The notes under the pieces are model-generated. The model saw only the letters and a program-made list of their open reading frames with translations, did not search any database and was not told the DNA's origin. Below are positions 47,378 to 57,197 of a stretch of 64,000 nt of DNA, piece after piece. The DNA is from Leptospira bandrabouensis. GTDB lineage: Bacteria; Spirochaetota; Leptospiria; Leptospirales; Leptospiraceae. The stretch covers positions 310,001 to 374,000 of the forward strand of contig NZ_RQHT01000014.1 in assembly GCF_004770905.1 (NCBI RefSeq). Direction: 5' to 3'. Made by a program: the position numbers and the translations under genes. Within the stretch, counting starts at the first letter, position 1. Every line of letters starts with the position of its first letter.

Positions 47378-49495
47378 TTAGTATTCGATATTCAATTCTT
47401 TGATTTTTTTATCTAATGTGTTTCGATTGATTCCCAAAAATTTAGCAACGCGAGTTTTGGTATAACGAAACTTTTTCATAGCATATTGAATTAGCCTTGA
47501 TTCCACTTCGCTCACAACAATTTCCATAGCTCTACCATCAAGGCCATCTAGTTGGCCAGGAGTAAGACGTCCTGATCCCAAATCCAAAGGTTCAGCGCCA
47601 GAAGTAGTTTCTACATGATTGAGTTGTGTCACTTCGGTTGTATGTTCTGGTAAATCTTCTAAACTTGCTAAAATGTCTGAGAAATCTTCCTCATTTAAAA
47701 TTTCGTCTTGTGCAAGAACTACAGCCCGTTCGATCACATTTTCCAGCTCACGAACGTTACCTGGCCATCGATACTTCAACAAAAGTTTTGAAGCTTCTCT
47801 AGAGATTCCCTTTACCACTTTATTATTATCTTTTGTATACTTTTCTAAAAAGTGATTCATTAGAAGTGGAATGTCCTCCACTCGATCGCGTAACGGTGGT
47901 GTGTTGATTTTCACTACATTCAAACGATAAAAAAGGTCTGCTCGGAATTTTTTTTCTGCAACAAGTTGTTCTAACTCTGCATTGGTTGCGGCAATGATCC
48001 TTACATCTACTTTTTTTGCTTTTGTAGATCCAATGGCTTCAATTTCCCTTTCCTGCAAAACTCGCAGTAATTTCGACTGTAAGTTTAGATCCATTTCTCC
48101 AATTTCATCTAGAAAAATGGTTCCCGTATCTGCCAATTCAAACTTTCCTTTTTTATCCGAAACAGCACCCGTAAAGGAACCTTTTTTATGTCCAAATAGT
48201 TCACTTTCGAGTAAATTTTCCGGAATCGCTGCACAGTTGATTTTGATAAATGGATTTTCGGAACGAGAACTATTATAATGAATCGCATTGGCTATCATCT
48301 CTTTACCAGTACCCGATTCTCCCGTAATCAAAACAGAAGCTCTGGAATCAGCAACCAGTTGGATTTTTTCAAACATCTTCTCCATACTTGCGGCTTTTCC
48401 AATGAGTGACCCAAATTTATATTTATTTTTTAATTCTCTTTTTAGTTGGATATTTTCACGAGAAATTTCCTTTTTTGCTTCTTCGACCAAATTTTGAATT
48501 TTAATCGATTGAGAGATGATAGATGCAACAACTTGCAAAAAATCTAAAAAAGATTTTAAGTCAGTATGTTTATTTTGAACTATAAAAGCATTCACAACAC
48601 CCAACATAGTTTGTTCACTTAAAATTGGCGCACAGAGCAAACTTACGTTATGTGGATCATGTTTAAAATGAGACAAGTATCCAACGCGGTTCAAAAAATC
48701 TGGATGACTCGCCACAGATTCAATAATGATAGGTTCTCCAGATTCATATACCTTTCCAGTAATTCCTTCGCCGGGTTGATATGTTCCTTTATCAATTTCT
48801 TCAGGTGAAAGACCTGAAGCTGCTACGATTCGAAGTAAACCTTCATCTTTATTAAATAATACAATGCTACCTTTCTCTAAACGAAGAGATTTTTCCATAG
48901 TAACCATGATAGAATCAAAAACTTCATTTTGGTCTAAGGTGGAACTTACAACTTTTGAAATTTCAATGAGTGTTGCTTGGATTTTAGTTCTTTGTTCTAA
49001 ACTACGAATAGTTTGTAAGTTTTTAAAAATTTGTCCCGCTTGGTTCGCAAGGACACTGACAATTTCTAACATCTCTGCGGTAAAAGCATTCAATCGATTT
49101 GAGTCAAGTGAGATGACCCCTATGATATCATCCTCGACAATCATGGGTGCAACTAACTCTGATTTGATTTCTTCTTTTACCTGAATGTAGTCAGGATCTT
49201 TTGAAACATCATTTACCAGTTTCGCCTTTCCAGTCGAAGCCGCCATTCCCGTGATCCCTTGCCCAATTTTTAGCTTGGTTTCACGGAGTAACTGCTGGTT
49301 CATCCCCCGGGATGTCACCGCGTCCAAAACCCCGTTTTTTTCATCGATTAACATCAAAGATCCCGATTCTACCCCACAGATTTGGATGCAACGATCCAAA
49401 ATCAGTTCGAGTAATCCGTCCGGATCTTGGGTGGAATTCATGGCAGTGGCCACTTCATGGATGGATTGGATGGGATTAAATTTTTTCACTGTCAT
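47378..49495 (-). CDS. Sigma54-dependent activator with two GAF domains
   Basis: A 705-residue enhancer-binding transcription factor. Two GAF sensor domains (about 20-165 and 190-330) precede a AAA+ domain with Walker A GESGTGKE, the sigma54-contacting loop as [10 protein letters not shown] (the usual GAFTGA), [15 protein letters not shown] and R-finger region [11 protein letters not shown], and a Fis-type helix-turn-helix ([19 protein letters not shown]). It would bind upstream of sigma54 promoters and act after a GAF signal, probably small-molecule. The target genes are not evident here; it is divergent from the GAF-phosphatase gene across 237 bases. Confidence 0.9.
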   Translation of the reverse strand: MTVKKFNPIQSIHEVATAMNSTQDPDGLLELILDRCIQICGVESGSLMLIDEKNGVLDAVTSRGMNQQLLRETKLKIGQGITGMAASTGKAKLVNDVSKDPDYIQVKEEIKSELVAPMIVEDDIIGVISLDSNRLNAFTAEMLEIVSVLANQAGQIFKNLQTIRSLEQRTKIQATLIEISKVVSSTLDQNEVFDSIMVTMEKSLRLEKGSIVLFNKDEGLLRIVAASGLSPEEIDKGTYQPGEGITGKVYESGEPIIIESVASHPDFLNRVGYLSHFKHDPHNVSLLCAPILSEQTMLGVVNAFIVQNKHTDLKSFLDFLQVVASIISQSIKIQNLVEEAKKEISRENIQLKRELKNKYKFGSLIGKAASMEKMFEKIQLVADSRASVLITGESGTGKEMIANAIHYNSSRSENPFIKINCAAIPENLLESELFGHKKGSFTGAVSDKKGKFELADTGTIFLDEIGEMDLNLQSKLLRVLQEREIEAIGSTKAKKVDVRIIAATNAELEQLVAEKKFRADLFYRLNVVKINTPPLRDRVEDIPLLMNHFLEKYTKDNNKVVKGISREASKLLLKYRWPGNVRELENVIERAVVLAQDEILNEEDFSDILASLEDLPEHTTEVTQLNHVETTSGAEPLDLGSGRLTPGQLDGLDGRAMEIVVSEVESRLIQYAMKKFRYTKTRVAKFLGINRNTLDKKIKELNIEY

Positions 49496-49741
49496 AGTTC
49501 TTGCTCTTAAGTATTACGCTCTGCCTTGTAAAAACGCAGAAAGGAAATGTCGACGACCAAAACAATATGCCTATTTATTAAACAAATAAACCATTTTTTG
49601 ATCATTTTTGCCGACATCCTTCCGTTTTCTGCAGAAAAAACAACATTTGCTTATAGATTAAGCATGAATCGTACCAGGTTTCTCAGCTAGGAAGGAAATT
49701 CTTGTAGCTTATGAAAAAAGAAATCAAGTAACTTGGCTAGG

Positions 49742-51670
49742 ATGGACTCTCGGCGAGATGACGATAGAATCTGTTTGCTCTGTGCCGAACCTCAACTCCC
49801 AAATGGGATCACAAGGAACGGTAGGTTCTTCTGCCAAACCTGCGATCGGGAATGGATTTTAGAAAAAAGAAAAATTGCCCGAATTGGAAAAAACATTCTT
49901 AGCTCAAAAGAGAAAACTGAATTTCTTTTAGATAATCTTTCGATTTTCAATTCTTCCATGGGTCTTGATGAATTGATGCAAAGATTTGCCGAACTTATTT
50001 CGGTCCGTTTAAAACGAGATAAAATTGCAATATTTATCACAAACCTAGAGTTAGGCGAAATTAAACTAGCTTATTATTCTAGCAGACAAAAAACATTACA
50101 GCGAGCAATCAAACGAATCACATTAGATTATGATTTAAGTTTTGGTGTCTTAGTAGAAACAATGGCGAAAGGTGAACCTTGCTTTTATAAATTTTCTGAC
50201 CAAAGCCATCCTTTTTATGATTTTTATTCAAAACTCACAGGAACCAAATCACAACTAGTTATTCCCATTCTTTACGCCAATACTGCCGTCGGTATGTTAT
50301 CGATTGATTATGATTTAGAAGATTACTCTGACTATTTTGAAGACCAAGAAATTTTGCAGTTAGTTGTAGGTCAATTTGCAGTTTCCTTACGAAATTCTCT
50401 TATATTTTCTAAATCGGAAAACCAATCTAAAAACTTTCGAAGTTTACATACGGCGGCTCTAACACTAAGCCAACTTTATTTAAACAATCATGATGAAATG
50501 ATCCGTATGATTTTATTGACTCTATCAGGAATTGTGGAGTCTTCCTTAACTTGTCTTATCGAAAGAACTTTGGAATCCTCTAAGGCAAAAGTATTTAGAC
50601 TTTATCGCGATTTAGAAAACTACCAAATCCACACAGACACAAAAACCATCGAAGTGGAACAAATGAATCCTCTCCTACAAATCAAAGAAACCATTACGAT
50701 GGATCCTTCCACAAGTGCTAATTTAGAAGCACTTGGGATTGAAGGAAAGGAGTCTATGTTATTTCCACTAACTTTGGAAAATGGAACCAATTGTATATTT
50801 ATACTCACCAAACAAGAAAGCCGATTTCCGAATGATGAAATCGAAGCACTCAATGCTTTTGTTTCTTTGGCTAGAATTACAATGGAAAATGCCAATTTAT
50901 ACCAAAACCTTTCGAATAAAGAAAGATTGGAAAAAGAAATAGAAATCGCTAAAGAAATCCAAAGCACACTTTTACCAAGGAACTCACCTGAGGCCGAAGG
51001 TTTTTCGTTTGGAGGTTTTATGGTACCGGCTCGTGGTATCGGTGGTGACTACTATGATTTTATTTTATCTCCCAATAGAAACGAACTTTTTATCTGTATT
51101 GGAGATGTTAGTGGGAAAGGAGTTGCTGCAGGACTTGTAATGGCAACAGTTCGAACCATTCTCCATTCCCTTGTTCGTGTCAAAGACTCACCTTGGGAGA
51201 TTTTAAACGACATCAATAACTATCTTTATGCCAGTTATAAAGAAGCGATTACCCCCAGGTTTATGAGTATGATTTTACTCCGATGGAATTTGATAACTGG
51301 TGAAGTGCAATATTCGGGTGCCGGACATGGAAGTTTTTACCACTACCATTCAGATTCAAATTCCCTTTCAGTAATAGAAACGGAAGGTGTGATTTTAGGA
51401 ATCCAACCCGATATTTCGCTATTCCGAAATGAGTCTAAGTTGCGGTTTGATTCGGGTGACACCATTCTCTTATACACCGATGGAGTGACAGAAGCAAGGA
51501 ATGCCGATGGATTCGAATTTGGAGAATCAGAATTAAAATCTAATTTTTTTTCCTTTATCTCTCTCGAGCCAAAAAACATACTTGAGAGGATCTATTCGGA
51601 ATTAAAAGAATTTGTCAAAGAACAGGAACAACATGATGATATCACAATGGTGGCAGTGAGAAAGATATGA
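49742..51670 (+). CDS. Zinc-ribbon / GAF / SpoIIE-type phosphatase
   Basis: About 642-645 residues. An N-terminal cysteine pair set (CLLC...FFCQTC) forms a probable zinc ribbon, then one or two GAF-like domains (about 65-370) and a SpoIIE-type phosphatase domain (about 400-645) with ARGIGGDYYDF, CIGDVSGKGVAAGLVM, SGAGHG, LLYTDGVTEARN and QHDDITMVAVR, all metal-ligand positions intact. It should dephosphorylate a partner serine in a partner-switching pathway after GAF input. I list ATG 49742; the in-frame TTG 49733 is an alternative, and no strong ribosome site favours either. The stop overlaps tilS by 4 bases. Confidence 0.82.
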   Translation: MDSRRDDDRICLLCAEPQLPNGITRNGRFFCQTCDREWILEKRKIARIGKNILSSKEKTEFLLDNLSIFNSSMGLDELMQRFAELISVRLKRDKIAIFITNLELGEIKLAYYSSRQKTLQRAIKRITLDYDLSFGVLVETMAKGEPCFYKFSDQSHPFYDFYSKLTGTKSQLVIPILYANTAVGMLSIDYDLEDYSDYFEDQEILQLVVGQFAVSLRNSLIFSKSENQSKNFRSLHTAALTLSQLYLNNHDEMIRMILLTLSGIVESSLTCLIERTLESSKAKVFRLYRDLENYQIHTDTKTIEVEQMNPLLQIKETITMDPSTSANLEALGIEGKESMLFPLTLENGTNCIFILTKQESRFPNDEIEALNAFVSLARITMENANLYQNLSNKERLEKEIEIAKEIQSTLLPRNSPEAEGFSFGGFMVPARGIGGDYYDFILSPNRNELFICIGDVSGKGVAAGLVMATVRTILHSLVRVKDSPWEILNDINNYLYASYKEAITPRFMSMILLRWNLITGEVQYSGAGHGSFYHYHSDSNSLSVIETEGVILGIQPDISLFRNESKLRFDSGDTILLYTDGVTEARNADGFEFGESELKSNFFSFISLEPKNILERIYSELKEFVKEQEQHDDITMVAVRKI

Positions 51671-52967
51671 TCGCGGAAATTCCGACTTCAATCACTAAAA
51701 TTTTTGAATCTGCATTGTCTAGAATGGGAACCAATTTACCCAAACATTGGGCAGAACAAAAAACAAAATTTCTCATCGCATATTCTGGCGGAAAAGATTC
51801 TTCTATTTTAGTTTTATTTTTTAAATATTTAAAAGAAACCTACCATATCCAAACTCCTACTCTCTTTTATTTGTCTCATGGCATTCGCTCTATCGAAAAA
51901 GAGGAAAAAGAGTTATTACAATTCATACAATCCACAGGATTTCCTTATTTTTTCGTAAAAAAAAAATTCCAAAACTTTCTCTTAAACTAAAAAAGGGATT
52001 AGAAGAAACAGGAAGACTCATTCGTTACCACGAACTAAAAAAAATCACAAATAAAAACCCATCCATCATTCTTACTGGCCACCATTGCAAAGACTATACG
52101 GAATCCATCTTCTTACACTTAACTAGAGGTGGGGGAAAAAAAGCATTTTATACTCTCCCTCCTTTTGATGGAGAACGATTTTTGCCTTTGGTTTTTTTGG
52201 AAGATAAAGAGTTAATGATACTATATGATTATGTATCGAATCATATAAAAGTGTTTGAAGATGAATCGAACCAAGATCCAATTTACAAACGCAATCGGAT
52301 CCGTATGGATTTATTGCCAGTATTAGAAAAGGAGAATTGGAACTTTCATAAAATTTATTGGAATTTCCACGATCGTTCGCAACTCAACTTACATTTTAAT
52401 TTAAAAATGGAACCAACTTCCAAACAAGGTCCTCATATTTTTCGAATCCCTCATGAAACATGGACAAGTCTTAATTTATCGGCAAAAAAAGACCTCATTG
52501 ATTTTCATTTGAAGTTACTTGGACATTATCCTTTATACAAATCTGGGTTTGACAATTTCCGATTGCAATCAGAAGGAGAAAGAGCTTTTTTAGAAAACAA
52601 AAACTGTTTTTTATACAAATCAAAGTTTGGTGATTTATTCATTATTGATAAAAAATCCCCTGCATTTAAAAAAGCAATCTCCTACCGGGATGGGGAAAAT
52701 CTTTGTATTGAATGGAATCAAAATAAGTTTAAACTTTCTGATCCAGAGGAAAAATACAGTCTTGGTTCTTGGCATCATGGTCAAAAAATCCAAATCCGTT
52801 CCGGAAATAAGGAAATTTCGGAATGTATGCGAGAAAACGGAATTCCTTTTTTTCTGAGAACTTTTATCCCTATTCTCTATTTTGACGGAGAACCCATTCA
52901 AATTTTATTTTCTCTCTTTTCAAAAAGTGAAAAGAATTATCCGAAACGAATCTATCTGGAAAGATGA
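51667..52967 (+). pseudogene. tilS: tRNA(Ile)-lysidine synthase, frame changed at a run of ten A
   Basis: Two overlapping frames together encode one TilS of about 433 residues. The first (51667-51990) has the PP-loop YSGGKDSS (residues 39-46) and a premature stop; the second continues in the minus-one frame from A10 at 51957-51966 to 52967, beginning after the run with IPKLSLKLKKGLEETGRLIR then TGHHCKDYTES and LTRGGGKKA, the next conserved TilS blocks. An extra A, two fewer A, or slippage on the run would restore one protein. TilS makes lysidine in tRNA-Ile and is essential in most bacteria, so read error or slippage is more likely than true loss. The gene overlaps the phosphatase gene by 4 bases and engB follows 5 bases later. 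Confidence 0.8.
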
Positions 52968-52972
52968 GCTAG

Positions 52973-53605
52973 ATGCACCAGTATTCCAAAGAAACTCCTT
53001 TTCCCGAAACCAAATTCTTTACTTCTATTGCCAACTTAAATGAAAAAGAGGAATTAGATTCCATTCCCTCTGTTGCTTTTATGGGAAGATCCAACTCAGG
53101 GAAATCAAGTTTACTAAATGCTCTCTCAAACCACAGGGGACTTGCCAAAGTATCTAGAACACCAGGAAAAACGAAACTGATTAATATTTTTAGAACCAAA
53201 GAAGGTTTTAATTTGATCGACTTACCAGGGTTTGGTTATTCAAAAGCCTCTCATAAAGAACATAAAGATATGATGAAACTTTTGGAAGGTTTCTTAAATA
53301 CTTGGAGACATTTGAAGTTTTTATTTATACTTTGCGATTCACAAAGAGAATTTCCTGAAGAAGAACTTTCCACCATAGAAGTAGCTATGGAAAAAAAAAT
53401 CAAACCCGTAGTGATTCGAACCAAAATAGACAAACTCAACCAAAGCGAACTACATCGGGTACGAACCGATATGGAATCAGCTATGAATGAAATAGGAGTT
53501 CCCTTTCGGGTCTTTTATCTTTCGGCAACAACTGGACGAGGTATTGGTGAGTTAAGAGAGTTTATAGTTGAGAATATGGTAGATCAAACAAAGGTATCTA
53601 AATAA
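52973..53605 (+). CDS. engB: Ribosome-biogenesis GTPase EngB/YihA
   Basis: A 210-residue GTPase needed for assembly of the large ribosomal subunit. All G motifs are present: GRSNSGKSSLLNAL (G1), the switch region with RTPGKTKLINIF, DLPGFGYSKAS (G3), RTKIDKLN (G4) and YLSATTGRGI (G5). The N-terminus (PFPETKFFTSIANL) and length match YsxC/EngB. It is downstream of tilS by 5 bases and converges with the following minus-strand gene, overlapping it by 22 bases. Confidence 0.94.
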   Translation: MHQYSKETPFPETKFFTSIANLNEKEELDSIPSVAFMGRSNSGKSSLLNALSNHRGLAKVSRTPGKTKLINIFRTKEGFNLIDLPGFGYSKASHKEHKDMMKLLEGFLNTWRHLKFLFILCDSQREFPEEELSTIEVAMEKKIKPVVIRTKIDKLNQSELHRVRTDMESAMNEIGVPFRVFYLSATTGRGIGELREFIVENMVDQTKVSK

Positions 53606-54297
53606 TTACCGGAGTTGGAATCTGTTTGAAGGTTCATCATTCCAAATAAATTGGAAGTCATCATCTTACGAAAGTCTGTCAGTAAGGCAAAGGTTTCTTT
53701 TAATTGTTCTTTTACACGAAGAAGTCTCACTTCTTCTTCCAATCTCTTTTTTTCTGACTCAATTTCTTTCAATCGTTCTTCCGAATGAATATCAGATTCC
53801 GATTTTTTTGTTTTCTCTGATTCTAGTTTTGTTTCGAGTTCTTTAATTTTAGATTCTAATTCCTTTTCATGAGTTTTTTGCATTAACTCTTTAGGATTGA
53901 ATTTTGTTTTTTCGTTCGAATTATTTTTTTTCTCTTCATCCTCTTTCAACCGAAACAAGTCTTTTATCGATTTTCCGTCGGAATAAGGAGTGAGGCTTGG
54001 ATCTTCTTCTGAAAGTGACTTGGCCCGCGTGACTGCATGAGTTTCACCACTCACTGCTACCATCCGACCATCTCTGAGTTCATAATTGATTTTTACTTGT
54101 ACGGACTGAACTTCTCGGCCTTCCTGGATGGCTTCCCTTTTGAATTCAGCGGCATGTCCCAGTTCATGGGAGATTACATGTAAAGCAGAGAGAGATTCTG
54201 GGGCACTTTCCAATTGACCATGGCCGACATAGTTCACCCGGCGATCTTTTAATAGATCTACATTCATACGATTGAATGGGGACTCGTCGATTCTCAT
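53584..54297 (-). CDS. SprA-like protein with HExxH and C-terminal coiled coil
   Basis: A 237-residue protein. Residues 44-48 read HELGH in LHVISHELGHAAEFKREA, a zinc-peptidase-like motif, followed by VKINYELRDGRMVAVSGETH, which resembles the SprA-related family (putative metallopeptidase-like proteins of unknown activity). From about residue 120 to 210 there is a strongly charged coiled coil (E/K-rich). A signal peptide is absent. GGTGAGG precedes ATG 54297. Activity as a peptidase is not shown because the third metal ligand is not obvious. Confidence 0.62.
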   Translation of the reverse strand: MRIDESPFNRMNVDLLKDRRVNYVGHGQLESAPESLSALHVISHELGHAAEFKREAIQEGREVQSVQVKINYELRDGRMVAVSGETHAVTRAKSLSEEDPSLTPYSDGKSIKDLFRLKEDEEKKNNSNEKTKFNPKELMQKTHEKELESKIKELETKLESEKTKKSESDIHSEERLKEIESEKKRLEEEVRLLRVKEQLKETFALLTDFRKMMTSNLFGMMNLQTDSNSGNYLDTFV

Positions 54298-54371
54298 GGA
54301 AACCTCACCACCTAATGGGTACTTCGGTTTGTCTTAAGAAAATATTAGTAAGAAATTCGATTTTTGGAAAG

Positions 54372-54400
54372 CAAAAACTCTCCCGTAAGAACAGGAGAGT
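54372..54400 (-). terminator. Rho-independent terminator for the DUF1566 lipoprotein gene
   Basis: On the minus strand ACTCTCC (54400-54394) pairs with GGAGAGT (54383-54377), followed by a T tract (the + strand AAAAA at 54373-54377). Confidence 0.75.
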
Positions 54401-54426
54401 CATTGAAAATGAGATCTAGGAGAGGT

Positions 54427-55107
54427 TTAAGGGCCTGTGCGAACACAACGGACAAAATTCCTTTGTGTTTTTACAACATTTCTCTGCACACCATAAGATT
54501 GCCGATCAAACGAAATCGCATAGGCCGTTTCACCTGGAATATCCTCGTTGTTTGACCATGCAGTCCAATAGTCTTCTTCCTGAGTGGATGGAAAAAACTG
54601 CAAGGTTGCTGCCCTTCCTGGAACTACTAACCTTTGGTATTCTACCACTGTCGGAACTCGCCACGTGGCACCGAGGAAATTGCTATTTTGGCAGGCACCA
54701 TACAACTCACTTGAACCAGAGATAGAAATCGAGGAAGTACCTTGGAGCACCTGTGGAAATGCGATGGAGTTACAAGCATGCGTTTTAGAATCGCAATAAG
54801 CCACTTGAGCCGCTCCGGCACGAGCTACGTCACCAGGATTGAAAACGGAACCTTGTGCCCCTAAACAGTCGTTATTTCCCGGACGATAAATTTGTCCGTG
54901 TGTACACTTTTGCCATACTAAATTGGCAACCGGATCTGTGATCGTTCCATTTCCGTTGTCTCGAAGACTCTGGTTGGTTAAGATACCTGCAATGAGTAAA
55001 TTGGTTTCTTCTGGACTTAAGCCAAAAGTATCTTCTACAGGCTTCATTTCACAGTTCATGAAAAACGATAAGACCAAAAGAGCGAAACAATATTGAATTC
55101 TTTTCAT
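54427..55107 (-). CDS. DUF1566-domain lipoprotein
   Basis: A 226-residue lipoprotein from ATG 55107, which has AGGAGGG before it; the ORF start 23 codons upstream is rejected. The signal peptide MKRIQYCFALLVLSFFMNC gives a lipobox cysteine at residue 19. The C-terminal DUF1566 (Lcl-C-terminal) domain shows NGNGTITDPVANLVWQKC, ATWRVPTVVEYQRLV, YWTAWSNNEDIP and the conserved FVRCVR, a fold found in many surface proteins of spirochaetes and delta-proteobacteria. Function is not known. A terminator follows. Confidence 0.83.
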   Translation of the reverse strand: MKRIQYCFALLVLSFFMNCEMKPVEDTFGLSPEETNLLIAGILTNQSLRDNGNGTITDPVANLVWQKCTHGQIYRPGNNDCLGAQGSVFNPGDVARAGAAQVAYCDSKTHACNSIAFPQVLQGTSSISISGSSELYGACQNSNFLGATWRVPTVVEYQRLVVPGRAATLQFFPSTQEEDYWTAWSNNEDIPGETAYAISFDRQSYGVQRNVVKTQRNFVRCVRTGP

Positions 55108-55120
55108 AAGCTCTGCCCTC

Positions 55121-56608
55121 CTAAAATATATGATTAAAGTTAATAAATGTTTGTCTATCTTCATTCGAAATAGCATGATCGATGTAGATAACAGTTGCTT
55201 GGTTCCAAGGAATTCTTAAACCAAGTCCTCTAGAATGTTTGTAATTCTTTAAGTTTGCATCCTCAGTACGATCCCAAACTCGCCCAACATCATAAAAAGG
55301 AACCAATTGAAAGTCGAAGTGTTGGCCACCGAACTCTGCTTCTGCGAACTTCCATCTAATTTCAAAGTTGGCAAAAGCCATTGTTTGTCCCACAAAACGA
55401 TCTTGTTTGTAACCACGAATCGTTGTTCTACCACCTAAACCAGATTGGTTGGTTTCTGTTCCCCACATATTCCGGTATTCATAAAATGGTGCATCTCCAT
55501 TGGTTTGGATCATCGTTCCGCGAGCTGCTAGAACAAACTTTTCCAAAATTTCAGGAGGTTTATTAGTGAACCATTGGACAGGACTGATGAAAACACGACC
55601 AGATACTAAGTTTTTATTGAATTCCGATGTGGAACCAATGGCCTTAGTGGAACGTTCATGAGTGTATTCTAAAAACACTCCACGATTTGGATCTGGTTCG
55701 AAGTCACGTGTATCATAAACAACACCAACACGAATTGTATTGGTATAACCACCGTTAATACCGTTTATTTTTCCATCTTTATCGTCACGAGTTAATTTAG
55801 TTTCTCCTTGCGGAGTACCAATCGTGCGATCAACACCAAGAAGACCTAAAATTCCATCTGCGGAACCAAACTGTGCGTCATTATACTTTCCATCATACCT
55901 GCGAATGATTTGTTTCGAAAGACGGACACCCGTTACTGTACGAAGTGTTCCTCCGAAAAAGGAATATTCACCGGAAGTACTAAAGTTAGGATTTTCAATA
56001 TCGTAACGATTGTATCGATGATCACTGACAACAGGAGCTTCTCCGTATCCTGCATCTCCTGGACGACGATAACTCAAATTGTCTTCATAGTCAGCAAAAG
56101 GTGCGTTCCTTCTGATACGTCCATTAGGATCGTTTCTTTCCAAATAAGAAAGAGGTTGGAGTGTATCCTGTCCGATTCCAAAATAAAGGGAGTTCGGATT
56201 TCGATCATATACTAAGTCGGCACGTAATCTCCATTTTGTATCAAAGATAAATGGTGCATCCAAACTCAACATATGGTAAGGAGCTTGTTTAGTCGTATTA
56301 AAGTACTGCGCAAAAATACGATAACGATACGGAGTGTATTCAAACAAAGGAGACGACTTCGTACCATTGTAAAAATAGAGAACACGCGCCCCGTAACCAA
56401 TACCTACGTTCGGGTCGGAGTTGATCAGAGGAAGACCTGTGAAGTAGCCTCCTTCTTTTTTGATCTTAAAATCCCGTTCGCTCAGTCTCTTTTTTTCAGA
56501 GATTTCAAACGGGAGGTCCGTACGAGGTGCCCGTTCCTGACCGAAGACCCCGTGAAAAAAGGAAAAAAACAAAAGAAGTGTCAAACTTCTTACTATAAAA
56601 TTATACAT
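55121..56608 (-). CDS. Omp85/BamA-TamA-like outer-membrane barrel without POTRA domains
   Basis: A 495-residue outer-membrane protein. After a signal peptide (MYNFIVRSLTLLLFFSFFHGVFG) there is a short polar linker, then strands typical of the Omp85 family: YTNTIRVGVVYDTRDFEPDPN, RGVFLEYTHERS, LGGRTTIRGYKQDRFVG, FANFEIRWKFAEAEF, and FYDVGRVWDRTED with SRGLGLRIPWN near the end; the last residue is F. No POTRA repeats are present, so it is not a full BamA; DUF5982-type proteins of leptospires look like this. The transported or assembled substrate is unknown. Confidence 0.8.
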   Translation of the reverse strand: MYNFIVRSLTLLLFFSFFHGVFGQERAPRTDLPFEISEKKRLSERDFKIKKEGGYFTGLPLINSDPNVGIGYGARVLYFYNGTKSSPLFEYTPYRYRIFAQYFNTTKQAPYHMLSLDAPFIFDTKWRLRADLVYDRNPNSLYFGIGQDTLQPLSYLERNDPNGRIRRNAPFADYEDNLSYRRPGDAGYGEAPVVSDHRYNRYDIENPNFSTSGEYSFFGGTLRTVTGVRLSKQIIRRYDGKYNDAQFGSADGILGLLGVDRTIGTPQGETKLTRDDKDGKINGINGGYTNTIRVGVVYDTRDFEPDPNRGVFLEYTHERSTKAIGSTSEFNKNLVSGRVFISPVQWFTNKPPEILEKFVLAARGTMIQTNGDAPFYEYRNMWGTETNQSGLGGRTTIRGYKQDRFVGQTMAFANFEIRWKFAEAEFGGQHFDFQLVPFYDVGRVWDRTEDANLKNYKHSRGLGLRIPWNQATVIYIDHAISNEDRQTFINFNHIF

Positions 56609-56680
56609 TCTCTACCTGTTAGCCAAAGAAACTGCCTTATGGTGGGAAATTTGCAAAATATGTCAAATAGATTCGAAAAT

Positions 56681-57196
56681 TTATGTTTTTTCCGAATCTA
56701 TTCTGTGTAAAATCATCAGCACCTCGTCTTGTTGGACAAGTTCACCTTGCGATTTTCGTATCTCTTCCACTCGGCATGGATAAGGTGCCTTAACGGCGTT
56801 CTCCATTTTCATGGCTTCCAAAATGAGTAGAGTCTCCCCTTGTTTGTGTTCCCGTCCGACTTCCGTAGAGATTTGCACTACTTTTCCAGGCATTGGACTT
56901 TTGATTTCGGGAGTTGTCTGACCGGAACCTTCATAAGATCGTTCTGCTAGTTTCGCAGTCCAGATTTCGCCTTTCCAATGCAAAAATACTTCATTCCTTA
57001 CTTTAAGATATTGTAATATAGATCCATCTTTCATGGTTAAGGTTGCCATCTGTTCTGGGTTCGATGCCTGAATTTCTTTGGCGATAAAATCATTCATTTG
57101 ATAAATAATGGAATTGGTTCCTTTGCGAACTCGAACCTCTCTACCGCTTACATGGACTGAGGTTGGACCAGTTTTAGTTTCGAATAAATAATCCAT
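56681..57196 (-). CDS. Biotin carboxyl carrier protein (acyl-CoA carboxylase subunit)
   Basis: A 171-residue carrier with biotinyl domain: LEAMKMENAVKAPY with the biotinylated lysine K130, and the preceding PMPGKVVQIS. ATG 57196 is preceded by GGAG and lies 1 base after the biotin-carboxylase stop, so both are made together; the ORF extension of 19 residues is rejected. The N-terminal 80 residues are not the usual AccB start, so this pair more likely serves a propionyl/methylcrotonyl-type acyl-CoA carboxylase than the classical AccB. A carboxyltransferase partner is not in this window. Confidence 0.85.
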   Translation of the reverse strand: MDYLFETKTGPTSVHVSGREVRVRKGTNSIIYQMNDFIAKEIQASNPEQMATLTMKDGSILQYLKVRNEVFLHWKGEIWTAKLAERSYEGSGQTTPEIKSPMPGKVVQISTEVGREHKQGETLLILEAMKMENAVKAPYPCRVEEIRKSQGELVQQDEVLMILHRIDSEKT

Positions 57197-57197
57197 A

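Noticed and set aside
49711..49731. Short ATG frame (MKKEIK) before the GAF-phosphatase gene
   Set aside because: Too short, not in the gene's frame; one fewer A in its six-A run would fuse it, but support is weak.
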